Shown here in pieces: positions 1 through 8,562 of a stretch of DNA of 56,532 nt. The notes under the pieces are model-generated. The model made no database searches. It worked only from the letters and a program-made list of their open reading frames with translations, and was not told the origin of the DNA. The translations under genes and the position numbers were made by a program. Position 1 is the first letter of the stretch, and every line of letters begins with the position of its first letter. The stretch is from Bacillota bacterium (GTDB lineage: Bacteria > Bacillota > Clostridia > Acetivibrionales > DTU013): NCBI GenBank assembly GCA_023409735.1, contig JAEYRB010000031.1, forward strand, positions 1 through 56,532, read 5' to 3'.

Positions 1-28
1 ACTAAACTCTACCCCCTTTTTCAGTGAT

Positions 29-380
29 GTGGACTTTACTCTTACAAATTCAAGGTAAAAGGCATAGTGGATTTTACCTTTACAAATATTAGCGCCTTTT
101 TGCATCAGTTATCAGGGAAGAACCGACAGCGCCATTTATTCCGATTATGTTTCCAAGCACCGACCACAGTGCTCAACTATAGCATATTTAGTGTACAGTT
201 TAGGAGTCCCTTCTCACGGGCATTGCAGGTGCTCCTATCCAAGTGTGTACTAGGCAGTATGCCTATGAAGCAGAAAGCATAATCTCCGCAAACGGCACTG
301 CCGCTCCTTGCATGGAAGCGGATAAATGGTCAATTAGGATTATCAGGATAAGAACGACAGCACCATTTATTCCGATATGT
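29..380. repeat. Left mosaic intergenic repeat block
   Basis: This gene-free stretch holds several short repeated modules. A unit reading GGATTTTACCTTTACAAAT occurs at about 69-87, with a partial copy at about 35-52. A module around 'cagcgccatttattccgat' lies at 128-148 with a second partial copy at about 358-378. A third module ('gcattgcaggtgctc') lies at 219-233. The same modules recur in the same order at 55972-56460, where two extra hairpin segments are present. A 71-codon open frame over it (67-282) has no ribosome site and no coding character. The rest of 1-496 shows no gene. Confidence 0.75.
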
Positions 381-496
381 TTAATATAGCTTGTGATAAT
401 ATCTGCGCTAATATAGAATATAAAGGAGTAAATAACTATTGTAGGTGCTTAAGTTCTCGGCAGACCTCTAGAAGTATAGAACAGGCAGGGAAGATT

Positions 497-2575
497 ATGA
501 TCAATAAACAGGACATGCTTCTGAAGAAACCAATACAATATCTTAAGGGAGTTGGAGAAGCTAGGGCTTTGCTCTTTCACAGGCTTGGGATATTTACTAT
601 TGGAGACATTATCACTCACTATCCAAGAGATTATGAAGACAGAAGCAAACTCAAAAAAATAGCTGAGTTGCTTGACGGCGAGCAGTGCTCATTTGAGGGT
701 ATTATTACTTCAAAGCCCACAGAAACAAGACCACGTAAGGGCCTTTTGCTGAGCAAGGCCGTTATTAGCGACGGGACAGGCTTCATTAATGCGGTCTGGT
801 TCAATCAGGGCTATTTGAAGAACTCATTAAAGCAGGGTGAGAAATATATATTCTATGGCACAATAATAAGAAAAAGAACACTGGAGATAGTAAATCCTGT
901 TTTTGAAAAAGTAAATGGGACAGGTCAGGTAAATACCTGTAGAATCGTGCCCGTATACCCTTCAACAGGAAAGCTTTCACAAAACATGATCAGAGGAGCT
1001 ATACGAAGCGCATTGGAATTAGCCGGTGAATACCTCGAAGAAGCACTGCCGGAATGGATCCTTACACAATACGGCCTGGCAGATGTTCAGTATTCAATTA
1101 ACAATATACATTACCCCCAAAATGACGATGCTTTTATGAAGGCACGCGAGAGACTTGTGTTCGAAGAATTTCTGCTTCTTCAGCTTGGCCTATTATGCCG
1201 CAAGGATGTTAATACTGCTGAAAGAAAAGGTATAACCTTCAATGCGGGATCTGAAGTTCATCAATTCATTGATTTACTGCCTTTTAGACTTACAAATGCC
1301 CAGAAAAGGGTATTCTCAGAGATAGAGAAGGATATGGAAAGCGACAGGATAATGAATCGCCTTGTGCAGGGAGACGTGGGATCGGGTAAAACAGTTGTTG
1401 CGGTATTGGCCTTGTTTAAAGCTGCAAAAAGCGGTTATCAGGGGGCATTGATGGCACCTACTGAGATATTGGCAAAGCAGCATTACACCTCAATTGCACC
1501 AATGCTTGAGCCATTGGGAATAAAGACCGTACTTCTCACAGGAAGCACTGCGCCCAAAGAAGCGAAGACTATTATTGAAGAAATCAGCTGTGGGTTGGTT
1601 GATCTTGTAATAGGTACACATGCTTTACTGGAAGATAGAGTTGTGTTCAAAAACCTTGGACTTGTGGTAACAGACGAACAACACCGGTTTGGAGTTCGGC
1701 AAAGAGCAGTACTATCACAAAAGGGTGAAAACCCGGATATGCTTGTAATGACAGCTACGCCTATTCCTAGAACTCTTGCGCTTATATTGTACGGGGATCT
1801 TGATATTTCAATAATTGATGAGCTTCCCCCGGGAAGAAAAAAGGTTGAAACATATGTTGTTGATAACAGTATGCGTGAAAGGATTAATAAATTTATTCGT
1901 AAGCAGGTTGCTGAAGGTAGGCAGGTATATATTGTATGCCCTATGGTGGAAGAATCCGATACCGTGGAGGCCCAGTCCGCAACCGAATTAGCAGAGCAGC
2001 TGGCATATAAAACCTTCAGTGATTTAAGAGTTGCACTTGTCCATGGAAAAATGAAGCCTGCTGAGAAAGAAAGCGTAATGACAGAATTTGCAGCCGGAAG
2101 GACAGATATCCTTGTATCTACCACGGTAATAGAGGTGGGTGTGAATGTACCAAACGCATCGCTAATGGTGGTAGAAAATGCTGAAAGATTTGGACTTGCT
2201 CAGCTGCACCAGCTAAGAGGAAGAGTTGGCAGAGGTGAATATAGCTCATATTGTATTTTGTTCAACGAGGGGAAGACAGATGTTTCAAGAGAGAGAATGC
2301 TGATCCTGTCCAAGACCTCTGATGGTTTTGTTATATCAGAAAAGGATCTTGAACTGAGAGGCCCCGGTGACTTTTTCGGTACACGTCAGCATGGAATCCC
2401 TGAATTGAAAATTGCAAATCTATATAAAGATGTTGAGATTTTAAAAAAAGCGCAGAAAGCCGCAGAAAAAATAATTACGTCTGATCGAAAACTGGAAGGC
2501 AAGGAAAACCAGGCACTAAACCGAGCTGTAAAAGTGAAATTTTCAGCTGTGGCGGAGAACTTGAGTATGAACTGA
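497..2575 (+). CDS. recG: ATP-dependent DNA helicase RecG
   Basis: RecG is a monomeric branch-migration helicase that rescues stalled forks and processes Holliday junctions. The predicted 692 aa match the usual length. The N-terminal wedge/OB region begins with the typical LLKKPIQYLKGVG. Walker A GDVGSGKT lies at residues 292-299, the DEQH box at 393-396, and helicase motifs ending in QLRGRVGRG follow. The ATG at 497 was chosen because AGGGAAG precedes it at good spacing. The frame stays open back to 377, but those codons run through the intergenic repeat without a ribosome site. An internal ATG at 515 is also possible. It starts the recG-rsmD-coaD run found in many Clostridia. Confidence 0.95.
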   Translation: MINKQDMLLKKPIQYLKGVGEARALLFHRLGIFTIGDIITHYPRDYEDRSKLKKIAELLDGEQCSFEGIITSKPTETRPRKGLLLSKAVISDGTGFINAVWFNQGYLKNSLKQGEKYIFYGTIIRKRTLEIVNPVFEKVNGTGQVNTCRIVPVYPSTGKLSQNMIRGAIRSALELAGEYLEEALPEWILTQYGLADVQYSINNIHYPQNDDAFMKARERLVFEEFLLLQLGLLCRKDVNTAERKGITFNAGSEVHQFIDLLPFRLTNAQKRVFSEIEKDMESDRIMNRLVQGDVGSGKTVVAVLALFKAAKSGYQGALMAPTEILAKQHYTSIAPMLEPLGIKTVLLTGSTAPKEAKTIIEEISCGLVDLVIGTHALLEDRVVFKNLGLVVTDEQHRFGVRQRAVLSQKGENPDMLVMTATPIPRTLALILYGDLDISIIDELPPGRKKVETYVVDNSMRERINKFIRKQVAEGRQVYIVCPMVEESDTVEAQSATELAEQLAYKTFSDLRVALVHGKMKPAEKESVMTEFAAGRTDILVSTTVIEVGVNVPNASLMVVENAERFGLAQLHQLRGRVGRGEYSSYCILFNEGKTDVSRERMLILSKTSDGFVISEKDLELRGPGDFFGTRQHGIPELKIANLYKDVEILKKAQKAAEKIITSDRKLEGKENQALNRAVKVKFSAVAENLSMN

Positions 2576-2680
2576 AATAGCGGAGCAGCAATTTTAAGCT
2601 GTAAGTACACATACCATTGTTAATTGCTGCTTACTTATGTTAAAATATGCGTGATATTGAGATGAAATGAGGTAGTTTTA

Positions 2681-3235
2681 ATTTTAAGAGTTATAGCAGG
2701 TACGGCCAGAGGTCACAAACTAAAAACAGTATCGGGTAATACAACAAGACCAACTTCTGACCTTGTGAAGGGGGCTCTTTTTAATATAATTGCCACAAGA
2801 GTCGAAGAAAGTAACGTGCTTGATGTATTTGCAGGTACCGGCAGCCTTGGTATTGAAGCATTAAGCAGAGGGGCGGCAGGAGCTGTGTTTTTTGATAAGA
2901 GCGCGGAATGCTGCAGCATAATAAAGGAAAACCTTACACACACCAAGCTGATTGAAAAGGCCGAGGTTTACACTACTGATTTTGCATTGGGTATAGATAG
3001 GTTATATAGAGATGGCAGAAAATTTGATATAATTTTTCTTGATCCGCCGTATAACAAAAATTTAATACAAGAAACATTAAAAATATTAGATAAAGATGAT
3101 ATAATTAAGGACAGTGGTATTGTTATAGTAGAGCATGATATATCGGACATGCTTCCTGAGCATACTGAGCTTATTGAAAAAATATACACAAAAAAGTACA
3201 GGGACACAGCTCTTACTATATATACGCGGCGCTGA
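2681..3235 (+). CDS. rsmD: 16S rRNA (guanine966-N2)-methyltransferase RsmD, apparent AUU start
   Basis: RsmD methylates G966 of 16S rRNA in the small subunit using SAM. The SAM loop DVFAGTGSLG begins near residue 48 and the catalytic DPPY is at 121-124. The conserved N-terminus RVIAGTARGHKLKT is clearly encoded before the first in-frame ATG-like codon (GTG, 2765). The upstream frame has no ATG, GTG or TTG before a stop. ATT at 2681 lies 7 nt after GAGGT (2669-2673) and gives 184 aa, the family length. I infer AUU initiation; the homology is seen, the initiation is not proven. A sequencing error is the main alternative. Confidence 0.85.
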   Translation: MLRVIAGTARGHKLKTVSGNTTRPTSDLVKGALFNIIATRVEESNVLDVFAGTGSLGIEALSRGAAGAVFFDKSAECCSIIKENLTHTKLIEKAEVYTTDFALGIDRLYRDGRKFDIIFLDPPYNKNLIQETLKILDKDDIIKDSGIVIVEHDISDMLPEHTELIEKIYTKKYRDTALTIYTRR

Positions 3236-3275
3236 AAAACCTTACTTTGCAGTTGAAGGGTGGTAGCTTGATTAA

Positions 3276-3764
3276 ATGATATGTGTTTACCCCGGGAGTT
3301 TTGATCCGATCACAAACGGACATCTTGACATAATAACAAGGGCATCTAAGCTCTGTGATAAGCTGATTGTAGCTATTGGACGAAATGAAGGCAAAAAGCC
3401 ATCCTTTACTGTTGAGGAGAGAATAGAATTTATCAAAAACTCTCTGGAAGGTAGGGAGGATATCATTGTAACCAGCTTTTCTGGGCTTTTGGCTGACTTT
3501 GTAAGACAGACGGGAGCGAAGACTGTAATTAAGGGTCTCAGAGCTATGTCAGATTTTGAGTATGAATTCCAGATGGCTCTCTTAAATAAAAACCTTGAAC
3601 CTGATATGGAAACGCTTTTTATGATGACTAATGTGAATTACTCTTATCTGAGTTCCAGCGCTGTCAAGGAGATAGCAAAGAATGGCGGGAATATCGAAGG
3701 ACTTGTTCCCGAGTGTATAAGAGAAAAGGTAATGAATAAATTGAACTGTATGAAGGCTATTTAG
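3276..3764 (+). CDS. coaD: Phosphopantetheine adenylyltransferase
   Basis: CoaD transfers AMP from ATP to 4'-phosphopantetheine, the penultimate step of coenzyme A synthesis. The 162-aa protein has the nucleotidyltransferase signature GSFDPITNGH at residues 7-16 (TxGH-like) and the C-terminal YLSSSAVKEIA segment around 122-134, where the family has the ISSTxVRE motif. Length is typical. It lies 40 nt after rsmD, the usual rsmD-coaD pairing, and 10 nt before the next gene, so one transcript is likely. Confidence 0.95.
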   Translation: MICVYPGSFDPITNGHLDIITRASKLCDKLIVAIGRNEGKKPSFTVEERIEFIKNSLEGREDIIVTSFSGLLADFVRQTGAKTVIKGLRAMSDFEYEFQMALLNKNLEPDMETLFMMTNVNYSYLSSSAVKEIAKNGGNIEGLVPECIREKVMNKLNCMKAI

Positions 3765-3774
3765 GAGGTATAAT

Positions 3775-4212
3775 ATGGAAATTCTTTCAATATTGGAGAC
3801 CTTGGAGGATTTAGTAGAAAAGAGTGTTACTGTTCCTTTTTCAGGAAGATGCCTTATTGATAAAGAGGAGATACTTGAAATTATAAAGGAGATACGCTTG
3901 AAGCTTCCTGATGATATCAAGCAGGCTAAATGGGTAAAGGAAGAACGTCAGAGGATACTTCTGGAAGCCCAGAAGGAAGCCAGTAATTTGTTGCAGGAGG
4001 CCGAAGGCAAAATAACTTCTCTTGTAGATGAGCATGAGATAACAAAGAAGGCATATGAGCAAGCAAATGAAATAATTGCCGGTGCTCAGAAAAATGCCCG
4101 AGAAATACGGCTTGGCACTAAAGATTATGCTGACAGTATTCTTGACAAGGTTGAAGAGATCCTCAACGATACAATAGAAGTAATTAAGGCGGACAGGCAG
4201 GAATTAAAGTAA
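3775..4212 (+). CDS. Coiled-coil protein, ATP synthase B/H-subunit-like
   Basis: A 145-aa soluble protein, mostly charged alpha helix. From about residue 55 it has heptad-rich Ala/Glu/Lys sequence (EAQKEASNLLQEAEGKI, then QANEIIAGAQKNAREI) like the stalks of V/F-type ATPase H/B subunits and DivIVA-like scaffolds. No membrane segment is present, so it is not an ATP synthase subunit. A strong GGAGGT precedes its ATG. Genes of this kind often sit between coaD and ylbJ in Clostridia. Its function is unknown. Confidence 0.8.
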   Translation: MEILSILETLEDLVEKSVTVPFSGRCLIDKEEILEIIKEIRLKLPDDIKQAKWVKEERQRILLEAQKEASNLLQEAEGKITSLVDEHEITKKAYEQANEIIAGAQKNAREIRLGTKDYADSILDKVEEILNDTIEVIKADRQELK

Positions 4213-4222
4213 CGTTTGTCTC

Positions 4223-5539
4223 TCAATGTGTAGAATCTTTAAATAAGCGTTTTGTACGTTGCCTTGCTTGTCTTTCAGAAGCTATGAACGTAAAAGACAA
4301 AAGAGTAAGGCAAAGTATTAAAGAAGAAGCTATAAGAGTGTCAGGAAATTGTTCAATATCAGGAATATGAGTACCTAATACGTTTCCGGCATAAAAAAGC
4401 TTACCTTCAAAGAGCTTTAAAAATAGCCAGGTATATATTGCAGAAAATGTGCCTTGAAGTAGCTTACCAATAAGATATGGACGTATGTTTATATCTGTTT
4501 TTGAAGCAATCGACATAACCTGAAAATGAACTGATAATCCGGCCCAGCCTATTATAAAGCTTACAGCAGGAAGCTTTATAAGTAATGGGATCGCCGATGC
4601 TGAGCTTATAAACCTTGAACCTGTAGTAATTTCAAATACTCCGCTGAAAATACCCTCAAGGATTCTTTTGTCTACTCCTATGGGTGAAAGAATAAAAGAG
4701 GCTCCTTCAGAAAGAATGTTGATAAATCCAGTCTGATGAAAAATCTGTATAATAACTGAAAACAGTACCACGAAGCCACCTATTTGTATTATAGTTGTAA
4801 TTGAGTCTTTTATAGAGTCCCCAAGAATTGCACCAAAGCTGGAGTGTCTATTTACATATTCATCTGTAAGCTTTCGCTTTGCCTCTGTAAATATCTTCTT
4901 TTCCTTGAATTGTTTAAGCTTCGTTTTATTGCTTTTATGGACATGTGCATCTTTTTTACTGCGTAGACCATAGAATCTGAAAATAAAGCCGACAGTTATA
5001 CAGGACAGGAAATGACAGATAAACAGGAGGATTCCAAGCTGCGGGGAGCCGAACATACCTGTGCCCACAGCACCAATAATAAATAGAGGACCTGAGTTGT
5101 TTGTAAATGTTAGAAGCCGCTCAGCCTCGGTTTTTGTTAATAATCCATTATTCCTAAGGTCACAGGTTATTTTTGCTCCAACAGGATACCCTGAGGTTAC
5201 ACCCATTGCAAGAGCAAACGAGCCGCTTCCCGGTACATTAAAAAACGGTCGCATGATAGGTTCTAACACGACTCCTGAGGCTTTTATAAAGCCTGTTGAG
5301 TTAATGATCTCAGCTGCAATGAAAAATGGGAATAGTGAAGGTACTACGATAAATGCCCACAGCTTCAGCCCGCTTAAAGCAGCCTTTACCATATTATCAG
5401 ACATGAGAATAAGGCACAGGATAAAGGCAAAGCATGCGGCAGGAATGATCAAGGCTTTTAAATAGATGACCCTGGACGATTGACTAAGAATTATAAGTGT
5501 AGTTATTCCAATAAACAAGACTGCAAGTAATATAATCAT
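4223..5539 (-). CDS. ylbJ: Sporulation integral membrane protein YlbJ
   Basis: A 438-aa polytopic membrane protein with about eight hydrophobic segments and two nucleoside-transporter-type gate motifs (GVTSGYPVGAKI near residue 112 and FSGVFEITTGSRF in the second half). These are typical of YlbJ, which in Bacillus is a sigma-E-dependent spore-envelope protein required for heat-resistant spores. The basic central loop (about 195-225) separates the two halves. It converges on the preceding gene with a 10-nt gap and no obvious terminator. Assignment is by motif recognition and by neighbourhood with coaD. Confidence 0.9.
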   Translation of the reverse strand: MIILLAVLFIGITTLIILSQSSRVIYLKALIIPAACFAFILCLILMSDNMVKAALSGLKLWAFIVVPSLFPFFIAAEIINSTGFIKASGVVLEPIMRPFFNVPGSGSFALAMGVTSGYPVGAKITCDLRNNGLLTKTEAERLLTFTNNSGPLFIIGAVGTGMFGSPQLGILLFICHFLSCITVGFIFRFYGLRSKKDAHVHKSNKTKLKQFKEKKIFTEAKRKLTDEYVNRHSSFGAILGDSIKDSITTIIQIGGFVVLFSVIIQIFHQTGFINILSEGASFILSPIGVDKRILEGIFSGVFEITTGSRFISSASAIPLLIKLPAVSFIIGWAGLSVHFQVMSIASKTDINIRPYLIGKLLQGTFSAIYTWLFLKLFEGKLFYAGNVLGTHIPDIEQFPDTLIASSLILCLTLLSFTFIASERQARQRTKRLFKDSTH

Positions 5540-5902
5540 TAATTAAACCCACTCCCGTATCACAATAAATTTTATTAATTAATGTTTGAAATATTCCATA
5601 TCAAATGAAAAATGAATATATTAGATCAATTTGTCAGAAAAAATATATACAACACTTGTACCATTGCTGCAATATATATCTTAACGACTATAGTGTGGAA
5701 GAGACCCATCTGGTGGACATATTCCCCTGAAGCGGGTTCTTTTTATATCCCGCAGAAATGATTTGATAAGTTCTTGCTTAATCGGGCGATTGTCTCTTTT
5801 ACGTTTAATTTATTATCCTAGGTGTAAATAGAGACAGAACCACCTTTATATATCTACATTAAAATCAACAATTGAAGGCCTAACCATACATTGTATTATT
5901 TT
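5540..5902. other. Gene-free region with possible decayed coding remnant
   Basis: This 363-nt gap between ylbJ and the AraC gene holds no intact gene. On the minus strand, 5809 to 5681 reads as about 42 open codons with protein-like composition (KRKRDNRPIKQELIKSFLRD, later CPPDGSLPHYSR) ending in TAA. It has no normal start codon, so it may be a relic or a tiny gene. A small hairpin GCGGG/CCCGC lies near 5738-5756. At 5655-5668 the 14-mer CTTGTACCATTGCT is identical to 8492-8505. Confidence 0.4.
5653..5673 (+). repeat. Left copy of direct repeat flanking the araC-GH1 segment
   Basis: CTTGTACCATTGCT at 5655-5668 matches 8492-8505 exactly, and the match extends imperfectly to ACnCTTGTACCATTGCTnnAAT. 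The two copies bracket 2.8 kb containing the AraC regulator and GH1 enzyme. This could be an insertion scar, a duplicated promoter segment or chance. Confidence 0.5.
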
Positions 5903-6724
5903 TTATACTCTGAGTTTGGATGGTGTACACCCATACGCTTTCTTAAACATTCGACTAAAGACCTTGTAATTTATAAAACCATGTCGTTCTTGAATGACTG
6001 TAATGCTGTCGTCGGTATCTAGAATGTCCCTGTGAATATGGGTAAGCCTAACCATATTGATATATTCCATAAAAGTGAAGCCGGTAAGTTTTTTAAAAGA
6101 CCGGCAGAAATACTCTGGATTTAATGCTACAAAAGAGGCTGCTTCTTTCAAGTCTATAGGCTCTCTGTAATTTAGTTCCACGTAATCTAGCAGTTCCTTG
6201 AATCGCGATAGATGTTTTGAGGTTTTATAAAATTCTATATTCTGATGATATGCATAATTGTGGTAGAGAGTATGGAGAAAGAGATTAAGATTACTGTTAA
6301 AAAGGAATTGAAACCCGTCTTCGCCTTGCTCGTAAAGCGTTCTCATAGCAAGCAGGTGATGTATCATATTTTTAAATACGGGATCCTCATTCAATTCGTT
6401 ATGGGAGAAATACTCTCTGAACCTAATCGAATTGTACCCTGAAATTGAATTATTAATAAGTTCATAAGGTATTAGGAGACATAAAACTTCAACGTTGCCA
6501 AGACTTCGAGTCAAATGAATATCACCGGAATTGACTACGAATAAATCATTCTCATTGATGGTGAACCTCTCGTCATTACGAACTATCTGCATGGAACCCT
6601 GGTAGATATAGAGAACCTCCAGGTGGTTGTGCCAATGACTGGGAATCAATCTGTTGAAAGATTTATATATATCAAATTTAACAGGGAGCCCTGCTTCCAA
6701 AACAATGATTTCACGGTTTGACAT
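5903..6724 (-). CDS. AraC-family transcriptional regulator with cupin sensor
   Basis: A 273-aa regulator. The N-terminal half (about 15-100) is a cupin sugar-sensing domain with the SHWHNHLEVLYIYQG metal/ligand strand. The C-terminal ~100 residues are two AraC helix-turn-helix motifs (DLKEAASFVALNPEYFCRSF, then a second helix pair ending GCTPSKLRV). The domain order is typical of cytoplasmic regulators of carbohydrate use. It is divergent from the GH1 gene across 171 nt, so it most likely controls that gene in response to a glycoside-derived ligand (inference). The SD-like GAGGG is 12 nt from the ATG, slightly long. Confidence 0.9.
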   Translation of the reverse strand: MSNREIIVLEAGLPVKFDIYKSFNRLIPSHWHNHLEVLYIYQGSMQIVRNDERFTINENDLFVVNSGDIHLTRSLGNVEVLCLLIPYELINNSISGYNSIRFREYFSHNELNEDPVFKNMIHHLLAMRTLYEQGEDGFQFLFNSNLNLFLHTLYHNYAYHQNIEFYKTSKHLSRFKELLDYVELNYREPIDLKEAASFVALNPEYFCRSFKKLTGFTFMEYINMVRLTHIHRDILDTDDSITVIQERHGFINYKVFSRMFKKAYGCTPSKLRV

Positions 6725-6895
6725 AGACCGTAATTACCCTCACATTAAATGTTTTTGATTTTTACGAATATAACATTACATAAGGAAAAAGTCAATATTG
6801 ACATAATATTTAGTCAGAACAATTCTTGTTTGTTATATCAGCACGTAATAAGATAGATACATTAATACAAAATTAGATGAGTGAGGAGATCATAC

Positions 6896-8161
6896 ATGAA
6901 TAAATTTGAAAAAGGCTTTCTGTTGGGTGCAGCTACATCTGCCCACCAAGTGGAGGGCAACAATATCCACAGCGATTTATGGGTTATGGAACAACTGCCC
7001 CATAACGAATTTGACGAACCCTCTTTGGAAGCGGTAGATCACTACCACCGCTATGAGGAGGATATCGCGCTGTTGGCAAAGGCGGGTCTGAACGCCTATC
7101 GCTTTTCCATCGAATGGGCTCGTATAGAGCCAGAACGAGGCAAATTCGACGATTGTGAAATTGAACACTATCGCAAAGTTTTGGCGTTCTGCCATGAAAA
7201 CGGTATCATACCCATCGTCACTATGCATCACATATCTTCGCCCAGGTGGCTTATCTCCGAGGGCGGGTGGGAAAAGGAATCGACGGTTGAATACTTCAAG
7301 AATTATTGCGTTTATGTCGTGAAACACCTTGGCGGGCTGATGGGATACGTCTGCACGATCAACTGCGCCAACGTAGGCGCGCAGATGTATTCTGAGGTAC
7401 GCAACATGCTGCGGCAATCAGGCGTTGAACTGCAGACAGGCATGAATTTACCCGTATTGCCGGAAAGACAGCAGATGATGACCGAGGCAGCAGAGGCTTT
7501 TGGGCTGGCAGAAGGAAACCAAATCAATATTTTCCTGTCACCACGAACCGAAGAAGGAGATCGGCTCATAATGCGTTCACACGAAGCAGCTCGTGATTCC
7601 ATGAAGGCTGTGTGTCCGCATCTGAAAGTCGGTGTTACCCTTTCGCTGTCAGATATTCAAACGGAGCTCGGCGGTGAATCCAGGGCCAAAGCGGAATGGG
7701 AGCAAGACTTTAAACACTATCTGCCCTTCCTGCAAAAGGATGACTTTATCGGCGTACAAAACTACACACGCAAGCTCATAGGCGAAAAAGGCAGCCTGCC
7801 TGCTCCCGAAGGGGCAGAGCTAACTGAGCAGGACTATGAATTTTATCCTGAAGGGCTAAGCAATGTGATCCGCAAGGTGGCCAAAGAACTTCCCATACCT
7901 ATTATTGTCACTGAAAACGGTCTTTGCACAATGGATGACACTCGCCGGGTGGAGTTCATTCAGCGGGCAGTGGCAGGAGTGCAGGCATGTGTCGCCGACG
8001 GTATTCCCGTTAAGGGATATATGTACTGGAGCTTGCTTGATAACTATGAATGGTATAAAGGCTTTGTAAAACACTATGGACTAATCGGGGTTGACCGCAG
8101 AACACAAAACCGTATGCCAAAACCGAGTCTCAGCGTACTTGGCGGCTACTGTAATATATGA
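6896..8161 (+). CDS. Glycoside hydrolase family 1 protein lacking the acid/base Glu
   Basis: A 421-aa GH1 (beta)8/(alpha)8 barrel protein. It shows the N-terminal GFLLGAATSAHQVEGN substrate-binding strand, HHISSPRWL at 111-119, nucleophile E340 in VTENGLC, and late-barrel YWSLLDNYEW (377-386). At the acid/base position, where GH1 has T-x-N-E, it reads TINC with Cys157 (codon 7364-7366). So normal retaining hydrolysis is doubtful unless a nucleophile or ascorbate-type helper replaces it, as in plant myrosinases, which have Gln. The ATG at 6896 follows GAGGAG at proper distance; a GTG at 6881 overlaps that site. The gene looks visibly richer in GC than its neighbours, suggesting transfer. No phosphotransferase or transporter gene is adjacent. 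Confidence 0.9.
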   Translation: MNKFEKGFLLGAATSAHQVEGNNIHSDLWVMEQLPHNEFDEPSLEAVDHYHRYEEDIALLAKAGLNAYRFSIEWARIEPERGKFDDCEIEHYRKVLAFCHENGIIPIVTMHHISSPRWLISEGGWEKESTVEYFKNYCVYVVKHLGGLMGYVCTINCANVGAQMYSEVRNMLRQSGVELQTGMNLPVLPERQQMMTEAAEAFGLAEGNQINIFLSPRTEEGDRLIMRSHEAARDSMKAVCPHLKVGVTLSLSDIQTELGGESRAKAEWEQDFKHYLPFLQKDDFIGVQNYTRKLIGEKGSLPAPEGAELTEQDYEFYPEGLSNVIRKVAKELPIPIIVTENGLCTMDDTRRVEFIQRAVAGVQACVADGIPVKGYMYWSLLDNYEWYKGFVKHYGLIGVDRRTQNRMPKPSLSVLGGYCNI

Positions 8162-8180
8162 AAAAAGCTTAAACATGGGA

Positions 8181-8312
8181 TTAATAGACAGAAATATTAT
8201 CTATAGTAATTTCTTTAAAATATACTGCCGCCAAGACCATACCAGGTTCAATCGGCATCTTTTTTGCCCACTCAAGACATGTTGAGTGTGTAATAGTTAT
8301 GACGAATAGCGT
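8181..8312 (-). pseudogene. Possible 3' remnant of an unidentified gene
   Basis: On the minus strand from 8312 to 8181 there are about 43 open codons with protein-like content (STCLEWAKKMPIEPGMVLAA) ending in TAA. There is no start codon or ribosome site. It lies just behind the GH1 gene and inside the repeat-bounded segment, so it may be a truncated piece of what arrived with it. Family not recognised. The remaining sequence to 8562 holds only the second direct repeat and a possible promoter. Confidence 0.35.
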
Positions 8313-8489
8313 TTAGGGGGTAAAAAGTAAGATGCGGCCACAAGATGTTGTAGTTTGAGAGGTCAAAATTGAGAGATTATAGGCGATATAAAGTGCTTTT
8401 TAACTCCAAAAAAGTGCGAAAATATAGATGACATACCTTACCGTCAATAGCAAAAAACATATGAAATTAATTCGTCATATAACATAGGA

Positions 8490-8510
8490 CTCTTGTACCA
8501 TTGCTATAAT
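8490..8510 (+). promoter_or_regulatory. Right direct-repeat copy overlapping an extended -10 promoter
   Basis: CTTGTACCATTGCT at 8492-8505 repeats 5655-5668. It runs into TGCTATAAT (TATAAT at 8505-8510), an extended -10 motif about 52 nt before yqeG. No good -35 is visible. If this is the yqeG promoter, the left copy may be a duplicated fragment of it that lost the TATAAT. Confidence 0.4.
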
Positions 8511-8562
8511 GGTTAAAATTTGCTATGATTACAAAGAGTTGTTGCATTATCAGGGGGATTGA

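Noticed and set aside
67..282. 71-aa open frame in the left repeat block
   Set aside because: Lies inside a dispersed repeat with no ribosome site; the matching frame is broken in the right copy.
377..496. Longer RecG N-terminus from ATG 377
   Set aside because: The extra 40 codons run through repeat-derived sequence and are not RecG-like; a ribosome site precedes 497.
1483..2124. 213-codon open frame antisense to recG
   Set aside because: Shadow of recG with Ser/Thr-rich composition and no start signal.
3775..4212. ATP synthase B subunit
   Set aside because: No membrane anchor and no atp gene context; only the coiled coil resembles it.
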